DNA from: a virus
Strand: one strand, 5' to 3'
Length of the DNA: 37,595 bases
IMG/VR virus record: IMGVR_UViG_3300027747_004699
Location: 1-37,595 of that record
Position numbers and translations under genes: made by a program. Positions 1 to 8,129 of this stretch are shown here, piece by piece (within the stretch, counting starts at the first letter, position 1; the number at the start of each line of letters is the position of its first letter). A model generated the notes under the pieces. The model had not been told where the DNA came from and did not search any database. It saw only the letters and a program-made list of their open reading frames with translations.

Positions 1-47
<47 letters not shown>

Positions 48-63
48 TTTTACCGCCATTCAT

Positions 64-90
64 CCCAGCCCCTAAAGGGGACTGGGTTTT
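64..90 (+). terminator. Rho-independent terminator
   Basis: The arms CCCAGCCCC and GGGG-A-CTGGG pair around a TAAA loop with one bulged A, and TTTT follows. This is the shape of an intrinsic terminator for plus-strand transcription entering from the left. It insulates the gene at 120 from upstream transcription. Confidence 0.7.
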
Positions 91-102
91 CTGGCGGGAG
101 GA

Positions 103-110
103 GATAAATA
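103..110 (+). promoter_or_regulatory. Possible phage late promoter (GATAAATA)
   Basis: GATAAATA lies 10 bases before the ATG at 120 and differs by one base from the T4 late promoter element TATAAATA. The same octamer occurs upstream of the tail-fibre gene that starts at 33553. With two instances and no identified late sigma factor this is only suggestive. The purine-rich GGGAGGAG at 96-103 lies too far from the start for an ordinary ribosome binding site. Confidence 0.22.
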
Positions 111-119
111 CATAGTTTC

Positions 120-620
120 ATGAAAACATTTCAACAGTGGCTAGAAAACGAAGCTCCCTCAATTATTAATGATAATGAACCTGAACAAGGTTTTATGGCG
201 GGCTGGAGAATTCAAAATAATGATGAAATAAATAAAACAACGGGATATACAGCTACTGAAGGCGAAGGATATTACATATTTGTAAATCCAATAGCCGCCA
301 AGATGATGAAGCAACATAGCCGTTGGAGCGGTGTTATACGACGAGTGCAATTTAAAAAGCCGCAAAAGTTAATCAAAGCAGATACGATGCCAATATTATG
401 GGCTTGGCAACATAAAAGCGATATGTTGTTTGAGCCTATAAGTCCCGAAGATTCATTGTGGACTAAGATTAATAAAATCGCTTTAAAACAGACTAAAACA
501 ACCAGGAAAAATCTAAGTGAAAACATAGATATTCTTGTTAAAGAATTAACAAAACAGATCTTAGCTATGGGAGCAGATGCAGTTTTAGTAGAAAAATTTG
601 CTTTTGTGGTGTTAATATGA
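120..620 (+). CDS. Putative ADP-ribosyltransferase-like protein with virion-targeting-like N terminus
   Basis: A 166-residue, AT-rich gene of uncertain function. The first eleven residues, MKTFQQWLENE, resemble the T4 capsid-targeting peptide of internal head proteins (MKTYQEFIAE, from memory). The body has the segment GEGYYIFVNP, an Ala-Lys stretch, a conserved-looking VQFKKPQKLI strand and a closing GADAVLVE strand. This layout recalls ADP-ribosyltransferase-fold domains of phage polyvalent proteins, but no catalytic triad can be assigned with confidence. Inference: a small effector packaged in the head and injected, by analogy with T4 Alt. Its stop overlaps an ATG (ATGA at 617-620) that opens the broken frame at 617-811. 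Base composition is clearly more AT-rich than the operon to its right, which suggests separate acquisition. Confidence 0.6.
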   Translation: MKTFQQWLENEAPSIINDNEPEQGFMAGWRIQNNDEINKTTGYTATEGEGYYIFVNPIAAKMMKQHSRWSGVIRRVQFKKPQKLIKADTMPILWAWQHKSDMLFEPISPEDSLWTKINKIALKQTKTTRKNLSENIDILVKELTKQILAMGADAVLVEKFAFVVLI

Positions 621-811
621 ACTTTTATCAATTATGAGGCATTGGCTACGAACGCAACCAGTACCCCGCCCACGTTGAGAAGCTTGACGCCGAAGGCAAC
701 AACGACACCGAGGGCTTCACCGGAGGATTCGGCGGATTCGTACTCCACACCGGCGACAACAATGAGCGCAGGTTCATGTGGACCGTGATCAAGACCGGCT
801 TCAACGGCTGA
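617..811 (+). pseudogene. Interrupted frame: 3' remnant of an unknown gene
   Basis: The ATG at 617 overlaps the preceding stop, codes six residues and meets TGA at 635-637. The same frame then stays open for 57 GC-rich codons to TGA at 809-811, encoding a Gly/Asn/Thr-rich peptide that contains TEGFTGGFGGFVLHTG and ends KTGFNG. Composition changes from AT-rich to GC-rich almost exactly at the in-frame TGA. The simplest reading is a recombination or assembly junction that left the C-terminal end of a phage gene next to its terminator. A nonsense mutation or TGA readthrough is possible but less likely. No family is recognised. Confidence 0.55.
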
Positions 812-837
812 TTTTGTTTACATAATGATGCTTATGG

Positions 838-869
838 GACAGGGCGGGGAAACCCGCCCTGTCTTTTTT
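838..869 (+). terminator. Strong Rho-independent terminator with GAAA tetraloop
   Basis: Arms GACAGGGCGGG and CCCGCCCTGTC form a perfect 11-bp stem closed by GAAA, followed by six T. It lies directly after the plus-strand remnant and touches the 3' end of the minus-strand SpoVR gene. It terminates plus-strand transcripts and shields the long minus-strand operon. On the minus strand the same hairpin lacks a T-run. Confidence 0.9.
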
Positions 870-3703
870 CACACCCTGATTTCGTCGTACTCTTCCCTCG
901 GCATGACCTCCACGTCGCATTCGTCCCCGTGACACCTGTAGATGAACTCTGCCCCCGCGGCGTTCTTGGTGGAGAGGCACACGTCGTTCTTCCACAACTT
1001 CCGCAGGGACTCCAGCACAGGTCCTATGTATGCGTCGTGCAGGGGCCTACCCGTCCATCTGTGCTGGAGGAACATGATCCCCTTGCCCCTGTGGTTGGGG
1101 TCGACGAGCCTGATCTCCGGGAGTCCGCCGTTCGTGTAGCTCGAGATGAGCTTGGCCTTTATGCGCTCGGGGTCCTTGCTCTCTATCTTGTACTCGCCGT
1201 TCGGGTATTTCTTCCACTCGAAGAACTCGTATTTCTCGCAGAACTCGGGGGTGAAGAACTCCATGATTAGCGTGATGTCGTTGTAGAGCTTGCGGACCTC
1301 AAAGACCTTCTCCTTGCCGAGTCCAAGTCCCCTGTCCCAGTTCTCCTTCTCCTTGATGTCGGAGCACTCCTCCCACTCCCTGCCGAACTGGCCCTTGTTC
1401 CATCGCTCTTCTATGTCGCACAGGAGGTTGAACCCGAGCTTGTACGGGTTCATGCTGTACTTGCCGCCGAGGACCCCCATCTTGTGCTGGGCGTACTCGA
1501 TGATGCCCGAGCTTTCGTGCTCCAATCCGAGGGAGGCAAGGCCCTGCCTGGCGATGATGTTGTAGTCGACCCAGCTGTTATGGTTTATGAAACCGTGCGC
1601 AGAATACCTGTGGGTTTCCTCCACTGTTATGTCGTACACAGTTCCTCTTCCATGCTGAATGGCGACAACCTCATCAAAACAATCTTCCTTGGTGAACCAC
1701 ATTCTATTGCCGACATGATTTGACAAGGAATCCTGCTTCCTCTTTAGTCCGAACCCTATTTCCTCCATGAATTTCTTGGTCTGGATTCCGCCCATGCGAA
1801 TATGCCAAATATGAGTCTTGCTCTCATCAGAGGATTTCGCCTTCTTTCTAGAACATATAATTCCGTAATTGAGCAGCACATTCTGTACCTGCTCTCCCAT
1901 CTTTTCACTTGATGTAGATAGTATCACGCCGCCCTTGCCGGCGTATCCGTCACAGTCGAAGTAAGCGCGCAAGAAGGCAGACATGACGTTTTTGGGAGAC
2001 ATCATTATGCATTCTGGGATCGTTTTTTTTCTGGCGCATTTGCCGGTATGAAGACCTAGGCTCCTTAGGAATTCCTGGAGAGTTTTGGAAGACAAGGACA
2101 CCCTCCATCTTCCGTTTTTAGAACTTCCATCCCATTTTCTTCTCCCCCTAATTCCAAACAATGAGTATAGCAATTCCTCGTAGGCTTCCACCTGTTCAAG
2201 GTCGCCAGAAGTTAAGCCCAAAGTTCTGCCCGATTCAGAAATGTGACCGTCGCCAATCATATAGCCAAGAAAACTGGCGAGGCGAGAGTCGACGACGGGC
2301 GGTACGGATATCTTTTTCCTTCTGATTGTTTGGGTCTGCCCTAGTCTGGCGATCTGGTCATCCACAATTCTGCTTATTTCTACAATTTCTTGTTCAGCAC
2401 AATCGTCTGTGCGCCTTCCCATCCTGTATTCATTATATTTCCAGTATCTAGACCCAAGAATATTCTTTATTTTTTTGGTGTCCAATCTTTCTTCTTCAAC
2501 ATAATCTACAGATACCAATTCCGTGGGCCAAATGTCCGATTTGGCTATTAGGATCGCACTTCCCTCCTTCGCATCCTTCATGTAAACCCACTCGCCCATA
2601 GAATTCCAAATCCTGTGGGTGTCGGAGCCTACGATCTTGTATCCCCTGCTGGTCTCTATGGTTACGGTATTTGTGTCTTCAAAGCGAAACCAATCGGTTA
2701 TTTCCCTACAACTTTCGCCATCGTGAACTAAACACGACATCTTTTTGTCTACAATATTCTTTGCGGCGATCATGCCTTTACTAGTTGGTATGAGTGTATC
2801 CGGACCGACACAGGCATGGCCTTCGTTGGACACCTTGGTCATTCTCTGCGGCGCGAAGTAGATGCTCTCCTCGTACAGCATCGAGACTATGTCGCTCTCC
2901 CATGGCTTGAGCGGGGCGTTGTCCCGTATGAACCCCATGATGTCCTTCGTGGAGCCGACGAACATGTCGAGGTACTCCGCCGCCTCGATCTTCTCTATCC
3001 GCTCGTGCTGCTTCTTGAGCCACTCCTCGGTGTTCAGATACCCCTCCATGTAGTCGTGGCCCTCTTCAACCTTGAGGCGGCTGGGGTGGTGGTACTTCCT
3101 GCTGTCCTTGTGGATGCTGTCCTTGTACCTCTTGGGCTCCCAGGCCTTGGCCGGGTCTATGAGCGTCTCTATGCGGAGCACGTGGTCGATGAACTCCGTG
3201 ACCCGCTCCTTGCCCCAGCGCGTCATGTACCGCCGGATGCGCGTCCCGTGGTTGGCCAGCTCGTTCATCATGTTCTGGCTGGTCTGCGCGAAGTAGATGT
3301 TGTTCTTGAAGAAGTCGGCATGTCCTAGGGCGTGGGCCACGACCGTGACGTTGTCGACCAAGGTGTTTGAGTCGAGGCAGTACAGGTAGCAGGGATCGGA
3401 ATTCACGACCATTTCGTATATGCGGTGCATCCCGTGCATATAGCCCTGCTGGAGTTCCTCGTACTCCATGCCCCAGCGCCAGTGGGGGTAACGCACCGGG
3501 AAGCCCCCGTACGCGGCGATCTCGCTGATCTCGTCGTAGGTCAGCATCTCCACGACGGTCGGCGGGAAGTCGCACCCGAAATCGCTGACCCGCCTGAATA
3601 TCTCTGGCAGGAGCCTCTTGAGCTCGTCGGGCATGGGAACGCCCGGAACGGTGCTGTCGCCTATGAGGACGGGCGAACCAAACATGAACTTGTTCTGTCT
3701 CAT
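869..3703 (-). CDS. spoVR: SpoVR family protein interrupted by an intein
   Basis: The precursor is 944 residues. Removing the intein (residues 298-709) leaves a 532-residue SpoVR/YcgB-like protein, close to the roughly 510 residues of E. coli YcgB. Extein signatures include HWRWGMEYEE, NTLVDNVTVVAHALGHADFF and the NEG(H)A segment into which the intein is inserted. SpoVR proteins are of uncertain biochemistry: they are linked to spore cortex formation in Bacillus and sit with PrkA and YeaH in a conserved stress-related operon in non-sporulating bacteria. The ATG at 3703 overlaps the YeaH stop (ATGA) and follows GGGGGTGG, so I chose it over an upstream in-frame start lying inside yeaH. The gene ends at the convergent terminator. 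Finding SpoVR on a phage is unusual. Confidence 0.93.
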   Translation of the reverse strand: MRQNKFMFGSPVLIGDSTVPGVPMPDELKRLLPEIFRRVSDFGCDFPPTVVEMLTYDEISEIAAYGGFPVRYPHWRWGMEYEELQQGYMHGMHRIYEMVVNSDPCYLYCLDSNTLVDNVTVVAHALGHADFFKNNIYFAQTSQNMMNELANHGTRIRRYMTRWGKERVTEFIDHVLRIETLIDPAKAWEPKRYKDSIHKDSRKYHHPSRLKVEEGHDYMEGYLNTEEWLKKQHERIEKIEAAEYLDMFVGSTKDIMGFIRDNAPLKPWESDIVSMLYEESIYFAPQRMTKVSNEGHACVGPDTLIPTSKGMIAAKNIVDKKMSCLVHDGESCREITDWFRFEDTNTVTIETSRGYKIVGSDTHRIWNSMGEWVYMKDAKEGSAILIAKSDIWPTELVSVDYVEEERLDTKKIKNILGSRYWKYNEYRMGRRTDDCAEQEIVEISRIVDDQIARLGQTQTIRRKKISVPPVVDSRLASFLGYMIGDGHISESGRTLGLTSGDLEQVEAYEELLYSLFGIRGRRKWDGSSKNGRWRVSLSSKTLQEFLRSLGLHTGKCARKKTIPECIMMSPKNVMSAFLRAYFDCDGYAGKGGVILSTSSEKMGEQVQNVLLNYGIICSRKKAKSSDESKTHIWHIRMGGIQTKKFMEEIGFGLKRKQDSLSNHVGNRMWFTKEDCFDEVVAIQHGRGTVYDITVEETHRYSAHGFINHNSWVDYNIIARQGLASLGLEHESSGIIEYAQHKMGVLGGKYSMNPYKLGFNLLCDIEERWNKGQFGREWEECSDIKEKENWDRGLGLGKEKVFEVRKLYNDITLIMEFFTPEFCEKYEFFEWKKYPNGEYKIESKDPERIKAKLISSYTNGGLPEIRLVDPNHRGKGIMFLQHRWTGRPLHDAYIGPVLESLRKLWKNDVCLSTKNAAGAEFIYRCHGDECDVEVMPREEYDEIRV
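1577..2812 (-). mobile_element. Intein with LAGLIDADG homing endonuclease (in SpoVR)
   Basis: This 412-residue in-frame insertion begins with Cys (CVGPDTLIPT, block A) and ends with GFINHN, with Ser as the +1 residue. Block B is GSDTHRIWN. Two LAGLIDADG-like helices are LGYMIGDGH and LRAYFDCDGY. Block F is VYDITVEETH. All splicing residues are present, so splicing and homing both look functional. It sits in the conserved SpoVR NEG-x-A motif, a typical choice because loss by imprecise deletion would destroy the host protein. Codon use is more AT-rich than in the flanking extein. Confidence 0.95.
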
Positions 3704-4911
3704 CTGTCCACCCCCGAGGCAGAAGACCAGTAGTTGATTTCCCTGTCCCTGGTGCGGCCGAGGAGCTCGGATATGGACGCCCTTATGGACTTGTCCCGCT
3801 CCTCTTCGTTCGCGGGACTCATTCCCATGGTTCCGACCTGAGTCGTCCTGATGTTCTTGCCCGAGCAAGAGCTGTCGACCTGCTGTTTCAGGCTGCTTTC
3901 GTATCTCCAAGGGAATATCTGAGCGATGCCTGCCATGTTGACGACTTCAGGGCGGAAGTCGGCGTCCAGCATCTTGCAGAAGACCTCGTTGTCCCCGTCC
4001 CAGTTCTCGCCGTCGGTGAAGTAGAAAAGGTATATGTTCCATTTCGCGGGGTCGAATCTGTTCTCGAACATGCCGGATATCAGTTTGAGGGCCGTCGAGC
4101 ACGTCGTGCCGCCGCCGTAGCGGTGCTTGTAGAACTTCTTCTCGTCAACCTCCTTGGCCACGGTGTCGTGCCAGACATACACGCGTTCGACCTTCTCGTA
4201 GAACTGCCTTATCCAGACGTCTATCCACCAGCTCATGTCACTGACGATGTCGCACTTGAACTGGTCCATCGAGGCCGAACCGTCGCGGGCGAAGAAGATC
4301 ACGGCGCTGCTGGTCGGGATCTTTATCTCGTTGAACTGACGGTACCGCTTGTCGCTGTTGATCGGGGTTATGAGGCGAACCGGGTTGGCGAAGCCGGGTA
4401 TGTCGTGAAGCTTGTTGATGGATCCGTCCGCGCACTGCCTCTTCAGAGCCTGCTTGAGGGTCCTCGCGTTGTGCCGCAGGCTCTCGGGCCCGACGAGCGA
4501 GATGTTGTTGTACCTCTTGATGATCTCCTCGTAGGTGTCTCCGGGCTTCGGCTTCATGTCGGGGAGCTCCAGTTCCTCCTTCATGAACTTGAGAACCTCC
4601 TCGAGGTCGACAGCTATGTCTATACCGTCTCCGGCATCCTGTCCGGCCTTGTTTCCCTTGCCGTCGGCCTTCTGGGGGTCCTTGCCTATGACATCCCCCT
4701 TCTCCCCCTGCCCGCGGCCCACGCCGCCGCCTCCTTCGCCGTAGACTATGTGGGGGATGTCTATCTTGGGTATGGTGACGACGACCTTGCCGTTCTTCCC
4801 TCGGCTCCTGAATATCGAGCCGTTCTTTATGTATTTCTTGAGTTCTTTTCGCCTGATGCCGCCGTAGACATCTTGAAAGTCCTTGTGATCCGCGTCGATC
4901 CTTCTTGGCAT
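3700..4911 (-). CDS. yeaH: YeaH/YhbH family (DUF444) VWA-like protein
   Basis: A 403-residue protein matching the DUF444 family (E. coli YeaH, B. subtilis YhbH). The N terminus is basic, a Gly-rich low-complexity linker spans about residues 58-95, and a von Willebrand A-like domain starts near residue 200. MIDAS-type residues are visible: DGSAS at 210-214, the GGGTTCS threonine near 270 and FTDGEN near 298-303. The family accompanies PrkA and SpoVR, and its molecular role is not settled. The start follows a strong AAGGAGG that overlaps the end of prkA 11 bases upstream, and its stop overlaps the SpoVR start. Translational coupling of all three genes is therefore likely. Confidence 0.93.
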   Translation of the reverse strand: MPRRIDADHKDFQDVYGGIRRKELKKYIKNGSIFRSRGKNGKVVVTIPKIDIPHIVYGEGGGGVGRGQGEKGDVIGKDPQKADGKGNKAGQDAGDGIDIAVDLEEVLKFMKEELELPDMKPKPGDTYEEIIKRYNNISLVGPESLRHNARTLKQALKRQCADGSINKLHDIPGFANPVRLITPINSDKRYRQFNEIKIPTSSAVIFFARDGSASMDQFKCDIVSDMSWWIDVWIRQFYEKVERVYVWHDTVAKEVDEKKFYKHRYGGGTTCSTALKLISGMFENRFDPAKWNIYLFYFTDGENWDGDNEVFCKMLDADFRPEVVNMAGIAQIFPWRYESSLKQQVDSSCSGKNIRTTQVGTMGMSPANEEERDKSIRASISELLGRTRDREINYWSSASGVDR

Positions 4912-4922
4912 CGGGCGCCTCC

Positions 4923-7001
4923 TTAATCTTCCTCGGAGACGTCCCCGCGGGCGAATATAGACGCCACATAGGCGAGAACATCCGTGGCGGACTTCTCGTT
5001 GTAGCCGTACTGGTCTATCAGCCTCTTCTTGACCGCGTCGATCTTCTCCTGCACGTCTTTGTCGACCACGGACGCGCCCTTAATGTCGAGGGCGGAAAGC
5101 TTTATGTGGTCCTTGGTGTCCTCGAATAGCTTGGCCTCCAGGGCCCGTTTGAGCTGCGGGTTGCTGTCCCACCTGAACTCCCTGCCGCCGTGGGCGAGGT
5201 GGCCGATGAAGCCCGCGAGCATCCGGCGGAAGTCGTCCGCCCCGACCTCCGGGACATCTATCTTCTCCTCGATGGACCGCATCAGCCTCTCGTCCGGCTC
5301 CTGGTCCTGCTCGGTCAGAGGATTGCGTATCTTCGTCCTGTTGATGTAGGCCATCACATTGTCGATGTAGTTGGAGCAGAGCCTCTCTATGGCGTTCTCG
5401 TCGCCCACGAGGGCCTTCTGAACCTCGTTCTTGAGTATCTCGTCGAGTTCCTTCCTCGCGTGGTCTATGCACTGCACGAAGCGGGCCTTGTCCTCCTGGT
5501 TGTTTATGAGGGACTGGTGGTCGAGGCCCATCTTGAGCTCGTTCAGAACCATGAAGAAATTGATGTAGTCGTAGTGCGAGCTCAGGCAGTTGCTGATCTT
5601 GTCCTGAGTGTATCTGCAGCTGATGCCCGTCATGCCCTCGTCGGGGTACTTGTCGCGCATCTCCTTGACGCTGTCCTCTGTCCATCCCGGGAGCGCGCGG
5701 CCGTCGTACAGCTTGGCCTTCTCCACGAGGCTGATCTTCCCGTCCTTGTCGTCCTGGAGCCTCGTGAGCACGGACCACAGGGCGGCTATCTCCAGCGTGT
5801 GCGGGGCGATGTGCTGCTTTATCCTGTCCTTGGAGTAGTGGTGTTCCAGAACCTTGAACTCCTCGCTCCATCGCAGCAGGTAGGGGACGTCTATCTTGAC
5901 TGTCCTGTCCCTGAGGGCCTCCATAGTCTGGTCGCTCTTGAGTCGGAGGAACTCGGGGGAGTTGGTATGGCCTATGAGGACGGTGTCCACCGCGACCTGG
6001 GGGAACTTCTTGGGCTTGATCTGCTTTTCCTGGCTGGCCCCGAGGAGGTCGTACAGGAACTCCTTGGCGAGCTTGAGAACCTCTATGAACTCCACGAGGC
6101 CCCTGTTGCCGACGCAAAATTCGCCGTCAAAGTTGAACGCCCTGGGATCCGAGTCCGTGCCGAAGTGGGGAAGCTTGCCCCAATTGACGTCGCCCGTGAG
6201 CTCCGTGCTGTCCTGGTTCTTCTCGTCCTTGGGCTGGAAAGTCGCGATTCCGCACCTGTCCGCCTCGTTGTGGACCTTTCTGACGACGCGTATGTGGTTC
6301 TCGACGACCTTGCCCCAGTCCCCGTCGTACCTTACGAGGAGCTCCTGCATGAACTTCTTCGATCGCGGGTCGAGGTCGCCGTCGACGGACAGCCGGTACA
6401 TGGAGGTCTTCTCGGTGTCCGGAGTCCGCTCCGCGAGTATGCGGTTGAGGTCGGACACGACCTCCTTCCTCATCTCCGCAGGGAGGAGCTTCAGAGGGTC
6501 CTCGTGCATGGGGGACTCGTCCTCGCTTTGAGTGTATATACCGTCCTCTTTTCCGGTGGGCAGGTTGACCCACTTGAACGTGTACCACGCCCCCTCGTCC
6601 GTCAGGGAGTACGCCTCCAGACCCTTCTTTATGCAGCGTAGAATGGTCGACTTGGAGCTCCCGACGGGGCCGTGAAGAAGCAGCACCCTCCTGTCTGGGC
6701 CGTAGCCGCCGGCGGCGCCCTTGAAGAACTGGACGATCTGGTGGAGCGTCTCGTCCAGGCCGAAGATCGGCATGTCGGAACTCTCGAAGAAGTTGTACCT
6801 TATGTAGGTCTTCCTGTACCGCTCGATCTTCTTAGACCCCTTGCTGACAATCATGTCGTAGAGGTACTGGTATGCCGTGCGGGCCAGCTTGGGTCTATCG
6901 TAGACGATGTCGAGGTATTCGGCGAACGACATCTCCTCGTTGATCTTCTTGAATTTTTCCCTGTCGAACCTAGAAGAAAGCCTTCGGAGTGCTTCGCTCA
7001 T
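4923..7001 (-). CDS. prkA: PrkA family serine kinase / AAA+ ATPase
   Basis: A 692-residue protein of the PrkA/YeaG family (631-644 residues in B. subtilis and E. coli). The AAA+ part shows Walker A GPVGSSKST at 111-119, a Walker B-like NRGLVEFIE at 299-307 and a sensor-type VLIGHTN at 341-347, followed by the C-terminal PrkA region. PrkA proteins have been described as serine kinases and, more recently, as AAA+ proteases. They act in sporulation control in Bacillus and in nutrient-stress adaptation in enterobacteria. The protein is probably cytoplasmic. It heads the prkA-yeaH-spoVR triad and has its own likely promoter at 7034-7062. The canonical motifs argue that it is active rather than decayed. 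Confidence 0.94.
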   Translation of the reverse strand: MSEALRRLSSRFDREKFKKINEEMSFAEYLDIVYDRPKLARTAYQYLYDMIVSKGSKKIERYRKTYIRYNFFESSDMPIFGLDETLHQIVQFFKGAAGGYGPDRRVLLLHGPVGSSKSTILRCIKKGLEAYSLTDEGAWYTFKWVNLPTGKEDGIYTQSEDESPMHEDPLKLLPAEMRKEVVSDLNRILAERTPDTEKTSMYRLSVDGDLDPRSKKFMQELLVRYDGDWGKVVENHIRVVRKVHNEADRCGIATFQPKDEKNQDSTELTGDVNWGKLPHFGTDSDPRAFNFDGEFCVGNRGLVEFIEVLKLAKEFLYDLLGASQEKQIKPKKFPQVAVDTVLIGHTNSPEFLRLKSDQTMEALRDRTVKIDVPYLLRWSEEFKVLEHHYSKDRIKQHIAPHTLEIAALWSVLTRLQDDKDGKISLVEKAKLYDGRALPGWTEDSVKEMRDKYPDEGMTGISCRYTQDKISNCLSSHYDYINFFMVLNELKMGLDHQSLINNQEDKARFVQCIDHARKELDEILKNEVQKALVGDENAIERLCSNYIDNVMAYINRTKIRNPLTEQDQEPDERLMRSIEEKIDVPEVGADDFRRMLAGFIGHLAHGGREFRWDSNPQLKRALEAKLFEDTKDHIKLSALDIKGASVVDKDVQEKIDAVKKRLIDQYGYNEKSATDVLAYVASIFARGDVSEED

Positions 7002-7033
7002 CTTTCCATTCCTTTCGGATGCGGGTTGGACTT

Positions 7034-7062
7034 AATCTAGTCATCCATCGCATTAAAATCAA
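7034..7062 (-). promoter_or_regulatory. Putative sigma70-type promoter for the prkA triad
   Basis: On the minus strand TTGATT and TAGATT are separated by 17 bases, with the expected start site about 26 bases before the prkA ATG. Each hexamer matches the consensus at four of six positions. It lies in the only real gap (7002-7064) between the zinc-ribbon gene and prkA, which supports separate expression of the triad. Confidence 0.4.
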
Positions 7063-7064
7063 TA

Positions 7065-7415
7065 TCACTTCACTTCGCCGAAATGCTTGCCGCTGGATAT
7101 GTCGTCTATCCTGCGGTACGGCTCGGCTCCGACCTTGGACGCGCGGGCGGCGGCCGCCCTTTGGTCTCTCGTGCCGCCCGGCTTGTCCATGTTGTACTTG
7201 AACCGGTAGTCGTGGCCCTTGCTCTCGCTGTTCCACCTGTCGGTGCCCACCGGGTTGGAGAAGCTGACGGACGGGCAGCCCACTATCTCCGTCTTTTCCG
7301 CGGCTCCGCACGATGGGCAAGTCGCCCGCCCCACCGACTCATCCTTCTTGGACATCTGGCACAGAATGTCGTATGCTTCGCCGCACGCGTTGCACACCAT
7401 CTCATAAATCGGCAT
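7065..7415 (-). CDS. FmdB-type zinc ribbon protein
   Basis: A 116-residue protein with an FmdB-like N terminus: MPIYEMVCNACG at residues 1-12 and a second CPSC pair near 33-36, forming a four-cysteine zinc ribbon. The rest is basic and hydrophilic. FmdB-type ribbons are small putative regulatory or nucleic-acid-binding domains; the substrate here is unknown. AAGGAG lies 10 bases before the ATG. The gene overlaps its upstream neighbour by 14 bases and is directly followed by the promoter and prkA, so a regulatory link to the triad is possible but unproven. Confidence 0.75.
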   Translation of the reverse strand: MPIYEMVCNACGEAYDILCQMSKKDESVGRATCPSCGAAEKTEIVGCPSVSFSNPVGTDRWNSESKGHDYRFKYNMDKPGGTRDQRAAAARASKVGAEPYRRIDDISSGKHFGEVK

Positions 7416-7665
7416 CTTCGTCGTACTCCTTCCTTATTTCGGCAAGACCCTTGAAAACCTTCGAGACCATGGCGACCTTGTCCTCCGGGGACATGAATCT
7501 CCAACCGAAAGTGCCCTCGCACATCCTTATCGAGCAATCCATGAGGTGTCGGGCCGGGCTCTCCACCTGCGCCATGGATATGAACTCGGTCGGAGGCGGC
7601 ATTTCGAACTCGCCGCCGTCCTCCTCGTCGCCCCCGTCGTCGTCGCCGAAGTAAAATCTCTTCAT
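7402..7665 (-). CDS. Hypothetical protein
   Basis: An 87-residue protein starting MKRFYFGDDDGG, with a very acidic N terminus (residues 6-20) and an amphipathic C-terminal half. The start overlaps the preceding stop by one base (TGATG) and follows GGGGG, so I reject a longer upstream reading. No family is recognised. It belongs to the tightly overlapped series leading to prkA. Confidence 0.65.
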   Translation of the reverse strand: MKRFYFGDDDGGDEEDGGEFEMPPPTEFISMAQVESPARHLMDCSIRMCEGTFGWRFMSPEDKVAMVSKVFKGLAEIRKEYDEDADL

Positions 7666-8126
7666 CAAACCCCCACAGACCTGTAAAGGTCGTTGCATTT
7701 CTCCCAGGCCCTGAGCACCGCAACCTCGTTGACAGTCATGTCAAGTGTTCCGAATCTCTTGGTCGCCCTGTGGAACGGAACCTGGTTTCTATTTATCCAT
7801 TCGTCGGCCACAAAATTGCCGCAACCTCCCGAATAATCCACGAGAAACTTCTGGTCTTCCGACTTGGCAGAAGCCGCAGACCAGTCGCCCTCGAAATCCC
7901 GAACCGCGACGACGGCAGGATGGAACCTGAAGTCCGCCCTGGGGGGCCTCCCCAGGGCCCCGAAAACCGACGCCCATCGGAACAGCGGGTGGACGAGATC
8001 AACCTCCACGAACACCTTGCAATCCGGGAGGAATTTCCTGAACGAGTACCAGGCCGCGAAGGCCATCCAGTCATGGCATGGAAGGCACCGGCACTCTATC
8101 GATATCACAAGTCCTTTGGGGATCAC
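7665..8126 (-). CDS. Hypothetical protein
   Basis: A protein of about 153 residues beginning with a strand-like VISIECRCLP and then an aromatic-rich HDWMAFAAWYSF segment. It has five Cys and several Trp, and no motif that I can name. The GTG at 8126 lies three bases after the upstream stop. A second GTG at 8108 (before ISIEC) is equally possible because neither has a well-spaced Shine-Dalgarno sequence. A Rossmann-like or glycosyltransferase-like fold is imaginable from the first strand and the neighbouring sugar genes, but this is a guess. Confidence 0.6.
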   Translation of the reverse strand: MIPKGLVISIECRCLPCHDWMAFAAWYSFRKFLPDCKVFVEVDLVHPLFRWASVFGALGRPPRADFRFHPAVVAVRDFEGDWSAASAKSEDQKFLVDYSGGCGNFVADEWINRNQVPFHRATKRFGTLDMTVNEVAVLRAWEKCNDLYRSVGV

Positions 8127-8129
8127 GAA

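Noticed and set aside
5190-6641. Long plus-strand open frame (483 codons) opposite prkA
   Set aside because: It is antisense to a gene with clear PrkA motifs. GC-rich third positions leave the opposite frame open by chance. No domain or ribosome binding site supports it.
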